34,129 bases of DNA, from positions 1-34,129 of the forward strand of contig NZ_MUGS01000053.1 in assembly GCF_002222055.1 (NCBI RefSeq). Reading direction: 5' to 3'. This stretch comes from Flavobacterium araucananum. GTDB lineage: Bacteria > Bacteroidota > Bacteroidia > Flavobacteriales > Flavobacteriaceae. Within the stretch, counting starts at the first letter, position 1; each line of letters opens with the position of its first letter. A program made the position numbers and the translations under genes. Under the pieces are notes generated by a model, which was not told the origin of the DNA, made no database searches, and saw nothing but the letters and a program-made list of their open reading frames with translations. Positions 31,780 to 34,129 of the stretch are shown here, in pieces.

Positions 31780-32163
31780 TTAATTAGTGTCTTTTGCAAA
31801 TCTGCCAGGATACATAATTGCCACTAAAACTATGATTAATAGGAAATTATATTCAGCACCATTTCTTCCGCCACCAACAACAAACCAGCCTTCCTGAAAA
31901 TGAACCAGAATAATTCCCATAATCAGAACAAAAATTGTTACAAATCCGGCGAGTTTAATGTATTTATTTAAAATTAGAAGAACAGCCGCAACAACATGCG
32001 ATAGTTTAATAGACCAGGCGATAACAACACCAAAAGGAGCAAACCCAATCTGATTGAGATATAAGTTTCCGAAATCATTAATGCCGTTATTAAAGATCCC
32101 AAATATAGAATGGGTAAGGAGGATAAGGGCAACTGCAAGTCTCAAAAGTAAAGTTCCGTTCAT
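31780..32163 (-). CDS. DoxX-like small membrane protein
   Basis: 127 residues with four membrane helices (about 4-24, 44-66, 70-88, 104-118). LLRLAVALILLTHSIFGIF and GVVIAWSIKLSHVVAAVLLI are typical of the DoxX/DoxD superfamily, small integral membrane proteins often annotated only as DoxX-like. In this case there is no partner oxidoreductase beside it. It lies upstream of arsR on the same strand but is separated by a hairpin, so co-transcription with the ars genes is uncertain. Function unknown beyond the family. Confidence 0.82.
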   Translation of the reverse strand: MNGTLLLRLAVALILLTHSIFGIFNNGINDFGNLYLNQIGFAPFGVVIAWSIKLSHVVAAVLLILNKYIKLAGFVTIFVLIMGIILVHFQEGWFVVGGGRNGAEYNFLLIIVLVAIMYPGRFAKDTN

Positions 32164-32212
32164 CGTTAATGGTTTGATATTTGGATTGTTAATAGAATTA
32201 AAAATAATAAAA

Positions 32213-32242
32213 AAAACGCATATTAAATTTAATATGCGTTTT
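32213..32242 (-). terminator. Perfect 30-bp palindromic terminator of the sigma/anti-sigma operon
   Basis: A perfect palindrome with arms AAAACGCATATTAAA and its complement, followed on the minus strand by a run of eight T, 22 bases after the anti-sigma stop. Confidence 0.9.
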
Positions 32243-32264
32243 AAGTTTTATCTTAAGTTTAGTT

Positions 32265-33053
32265 TTAAACTTTTCCTAAAGTATACAATTGCGTCATTGT
32301 AGGTGTTAAACTTCCTCCGGCAGGCTCCAGGGTAATCCCAAAAGCTTCTGCAGAATCTGTCTGACTTACAGCAAAGATTTTTTGATCATTTGTTTCAAAA
32401 TTGCTCAGCAAACCAATACTTGTTGGCGTAAGAACCGGACTTAATTTTAATGCCCATACCTGATAAACCATTCCTCTTGGCGGTTTAGGCAAACCTGCAG
32501 CATCAATATAAGTTGTTTTGGTATCCTTATTCCAGTATACTTTTGCAAATGACGTAGGAGAAACTGCCTGACCACCAAGTGTTACACCAGTGTTTTTAAT
32601 ATCTCTAACTATTGTTAAGCTTTTTTCTGTTTCCTTATTTTGTTGGTCTAAGAAAGCATAATCCCTTTGTATCTTACTTTTTTCAGTACCCACAGTTGCA
32701 ATAGCTTCTTTTGTTTTTGTAAGTTCTAAAGTTTGATATCCAAAACCTACAAGCAATAGTACAGCCGCAGCCCAACCCACATATTGAGACCAGTTTGAGG
32801 CTGGTTTCAGGTCGACTACCTTACCATGTTTAAGTTCTAAACGAGCTTTTATTTTTTCGAAATTTGCTACCGAATGAAAAGGCGAAAAACTTGATGACAA
32901 AGCAACAATAGCTTTTTCGATCGAAAGAATTTCCTGTTCTACTTCGGGATTGTTCTTGGCCATTTCGGCTACTTCCAGATTTTCAGTTTCGGTTAATAAA
33001 CCGTAAACATATAGTTCTAGAATTCCTGAGTCTATATATTCTTTTGCTTCCAT
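32265..33053 (-). CDS. Anti-sigma factor, RskA type
   Basis: 262 residues. An N-terminal cytoplasmic sigma-binding helical region (about 1-85: YIDSGILELYVYGLLTETENLEVAEMAKNNPEVEQE), without the zinc His/Cys motif of ZAS domains. One membrane helix (about 98-115, YVGWAAAVLLLVGFGYQ), a coiled stretch of about 45 residues and an extracytoplasmic RskA domain (VYWNKDTKTTYIDAAGLPKP ... GMVYQVWAL ... AFGITLEPAGGSLTPT). Such proteins hold their ECF sigma factor at the membrane and release it by proteolysis. The start overlaps the sigma stop (TAATG), giving 1:1 coupling. A strong palindromic terminator follows. Confidence 0.9.
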   Translation of the reverse strand: MEAKEYIDSGILELYVYGLLTETENLEVAEMAKNNPEVEQEILSIEKAIVALSSSFSPFHSVANFEKIKARLELKHGKVVDLKPASNWSQYVGWAAAVLLLVGFGYQTLELTKTKEAIATVGTEKSKIQRDYAFLDQQNKETEKSLTIVRDIKNTGVTLGGQAVSPTSFAKVYWNKDTKTTYIDAAGLPKPPRGMVYQVWALKLSPVLTPTSIGLLSNFETNDQKIFAVSQTDSAEAFGITLEPAGGSLTPTMTQLYTLGKV

Positions 33054-33583
33054 TATATTTTTAAATAATTACGTAAATCGTTAATACAGTTTCTGTTTTG
33101 CGTCTTGATAGTTCCCAAAGGCATTGCCAATTCTTCTGAAGCTTCTTGTTGGGTATAGCCTTTAAAAAATAATAAATCGATAATCTCAATACATTTTGGC
33201 TTTAATTTCTTTACGAATTCCTGAATTCCAATAGTATCAATTTTATTAACGAGTTTATTACTGTCGTCTAACAGATTTACGAAATTATCTGAAGAAAGGT
33301 TTTTTTGACTGTTATTAAAATTCTTAGATCTTAGTTTGTCAATCGACGTATTCCTAGCTATATTAAGGATCCAGGTATAAAAACGACCTTTTCCTTCGTT
33401 ATAAGAATCTATATTTTTCCAGATTTTGACAAAAACTTCCTGCAAAACATCCTCCGCTTCTTCACGGTTTTTTATAAGAACATTGATAACCGAAAATAAA
33501 CTTTTCGAGTACATATCATATAAATGGGTAAAAGCTCTTTCGTCTTTTTTGTAAATTAAAACTAACAACTCATCTTGACTCAT
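33053..33583 (-). CDS. ECF-family RNA polymerase sigma factor
   Basis: 176 residues. Region 2 runs over about 12-80: YDMYSKSLFSVINVLIKNREEAEDVLQEVF and YNEGKGRFYTWILNIARNTSIDKLRS. Region 4 is at about 120-172: LKPKCIEIIDLLFFKGYTQQEASEELAMPLGTIKTQNRNCINDLRNYL, with the helix-turn-helix at ASEELAMPLGTIKTQ. It resembles SigK/SigL-type ECF factors paired with RskA anti-sigmas. It acts with the downstream anti-sigma. A TAATTTTG -7 box lies 24 bases upstream without a clear -33, as might be expected if the promoter is read by the ECF factor itself. Confidence 0.93.
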   Translation of the reverse strand: MSQDELLVLIYKKDERAFTHLYDMYSKSLFSVINVLIKNREEAEDVLQEVFVKIWKNIDSYNEGKGRFYTWILNIARNTSIDKLRSKNFNNSQKNLSSDNFVNLLDDSNKLVNKIDTIGIQEFVKKLKPKCIEIIDLLFFKGYTQQEASEELAMPLGTIKTQNRNCINDLRNYLKI

Positions 33584-33936
33584 AGATTTGGATTTTTAAG
33601 CTTAAACAAAATTATAGTATACATTTTTATACCTTGAGATAAAGATAAATGATTTTTTTGTGAAAAGCATAAATTTTTTAACAGCCTTAAAAGTAGGAAA
33701 ATATGGGCTTTAGAAAAAATATTACTTTTTTTTAAATTTTTTAAAACCAAAAGCAATCCCTTTACGTAAATGCTATTATAACATCAAACGATAATTCGTA
33801 AAATAGCATGAAAAATTAGAATTGATTGAAAATTCTGATTTTTAATTTGATGTTCCGTTTTTGAAGGATAAAATAATTTAACATTTATCATAAAACAAGC
33901 TGTAAAGTAAATCTCAACAAATAAAATAGTGTTGTC
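33584..33936. other. Divergent intergenic region with nested dyads
   Basis: The 350 bases between the sigma gene and the small exported peptide contain no supportable gene. They contain a widely spaced dyad ATGCTATT (33770-33777)/AATAGCAT (33802-33809) and a hairpin AAAATTAGAATT (33812-33823)/AATTCTGATTTT (33831-33842) with one mismatch. Promoters for both directions should lie here; the plus-strand one could not be located. Confidence 0.55.
33607..33614 (-). promoter_or_regulatory. -7 box of the ECF sigma operon
   Basis: On the minus strand TAATTTTG lies 23 bases before the sigma ATG. The -33 element is not evident, so this is a partial promoter call. Confidence 0.4.
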
Positions 33937-34071
33937 ATGAAAAACATATATAATTTAAAAATATTGATTGTAGGTTTAACTACCGTTCTGTCCTTGATAA
34001 GCTATACTAAGAATGATTTTCGTAAAGATCTTTGTCAAAATCAGGATTTGAGTTTTAATAAAATAAAATAA
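33937..34071 (+). CDS. Small exported or membrane peptide, 44 residues
   Basis: A 44-codon ORF: MKNIYNLK, then a hydrophobic helix (ILIVGLTTVLSLI), then SYTKNDFRKDLCQNQDLSFNKIK with a single Cys. The arrangement fits a signal peptide or a single-span anchor followed by a very short extracytoplasmic tail. No family is recognised. It lies divergent to the ECF sigma operon and 5 bases upstream of another exported ORF, so both may belong to the sigma regulon (inference). Confidence 0.5.
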   Translation: MKNIYNLKILIVGLTTVLSLISYTKNDFRKDLCQNQDLSFNKIK

Positions 34072-34076
34072 GCGAT

Positions 34077-34129
34077 ATGAGAATTTTGAGAATAAGTTTT
34101 CTATTAATTTTTACAATTCTGTTTATCAA
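34077..34129 (+). CDS. Start of an exported protein, cut by the window edge
   Basis: Seventeen complete codons are visible: MRILRISFLLIFTILFI, a typical Arg-then-hydrophobic signal peptide start. The ATG is 5 bases after the stop of the 44-residue ORF, so the two probably share a transcript. Nothing can be said of the mature protein. Confidence 0.6.
   Translation, partial: MRILRISFLLIFTILFI

Noticed and set aside
1..34129. tRNA, rRNA, CRISPR, IS element or prophage genes
   Set aside because: I looked for T-loop phrases, regular direct repeats with spacers, transposase motifs and phage structural genes, and saw none that could be supported.

Overview
The window is chromosomal DNA of a member of the Bacteroidota, most likely the genus Flavobacterium or a close relative. 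The evidence is low-GC sequence, promoters of the Bacteroidota type (TTG/TTTG, 17-20 bp, then TAnnTTTG) in front of several genes, a leucine-rich-repeat surface protein with a type IX secretion C-terminal sorting domain, a fused CcsBA cytochrome c biogenesis protein, and families such as DUF1684, DUF2911, DUF2520 and DUF6428 in a flavobacterial setting. I found no rRNA, tRNA, CRISPR array, IS element or prophage gene. The gene content is mostly ordinary core and accessory chromosome.

Layout. 1-4.9 kb: a secreted LRR protein, a fasciclin-domain protein, an EamA exporter and a 46-residue conserved-looking basic protein. 4.9-7.2 kb: a BlaI-type repressor with a BlaR1-like M56 membrane peptidase, with two operator dyads laid over the promoter and a third inside the repressor gene. 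7.2-12.5 kb: an MFS transporter divergent from a DUF1684-TatD pair, then TcdA (tRNA ct6A37 formation), a beta-phosphoglucomutase-like HAD phosphatase and a DUF2911 protein. 12.5-17.7 kb, minus strand: a four-helix-bundle sensor-like membrane protein, and an operon of a large exported PIG-L deacetylase, a 35-residue single-span membrane microprotein and a sodium:solute symporter. 17.8-21.6 kb, minus strand: an exported protein with a His/Asp/Arg repeat tail, a POTRA/outer-membrane barrel protein and an AI-2E family permease. 22-25.5 kb, minus strand: DUF2520, a KdsC-like phosphatase, a UbiA-type prenyltransferase, Maf and a short MscS channel. 25.8-29.1 kb: ccsBA. 29.2-32.2 kb, minus strand: an arsenic operon (arsR, DUF6428, arsC, acr3) behind a DoxX-like gene. 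32.3-34.1 kb: an ECF sigma/anti-sigma pair divergent from a 44-residue exported peptide and the start of another exported protein.

How the genes work together. The ars genes form one resistance unit: ArsR senses arsenite through a CxC motif, ArsC reduces arsenate, and Acr3 expels arsenite. The BlaI/BlaR1 pair forms a self-regulated membrane-signal switch, but the receptor carries a proline-rich linker and methionine-rich heptads where penicillin-sensing relatives carry a beta-lactam sensor. The PIG-L/microprotein/symporter operon looks like periplasmic deacetylation coupled to uptake of the product, with substrate unknown. The sigma/anti-sigma genes are translationally coupled.

The least explained material lies between genes. 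One dispersed repeat family built on GGTTCTAAG/CTTAGAACC units sits flush against the start codons of two genes and over the stop codon of a third. A second family built on GCCACAGATTAAA fills the intergenic stretches near 21.7-21.9 kb and 25.5 kb.
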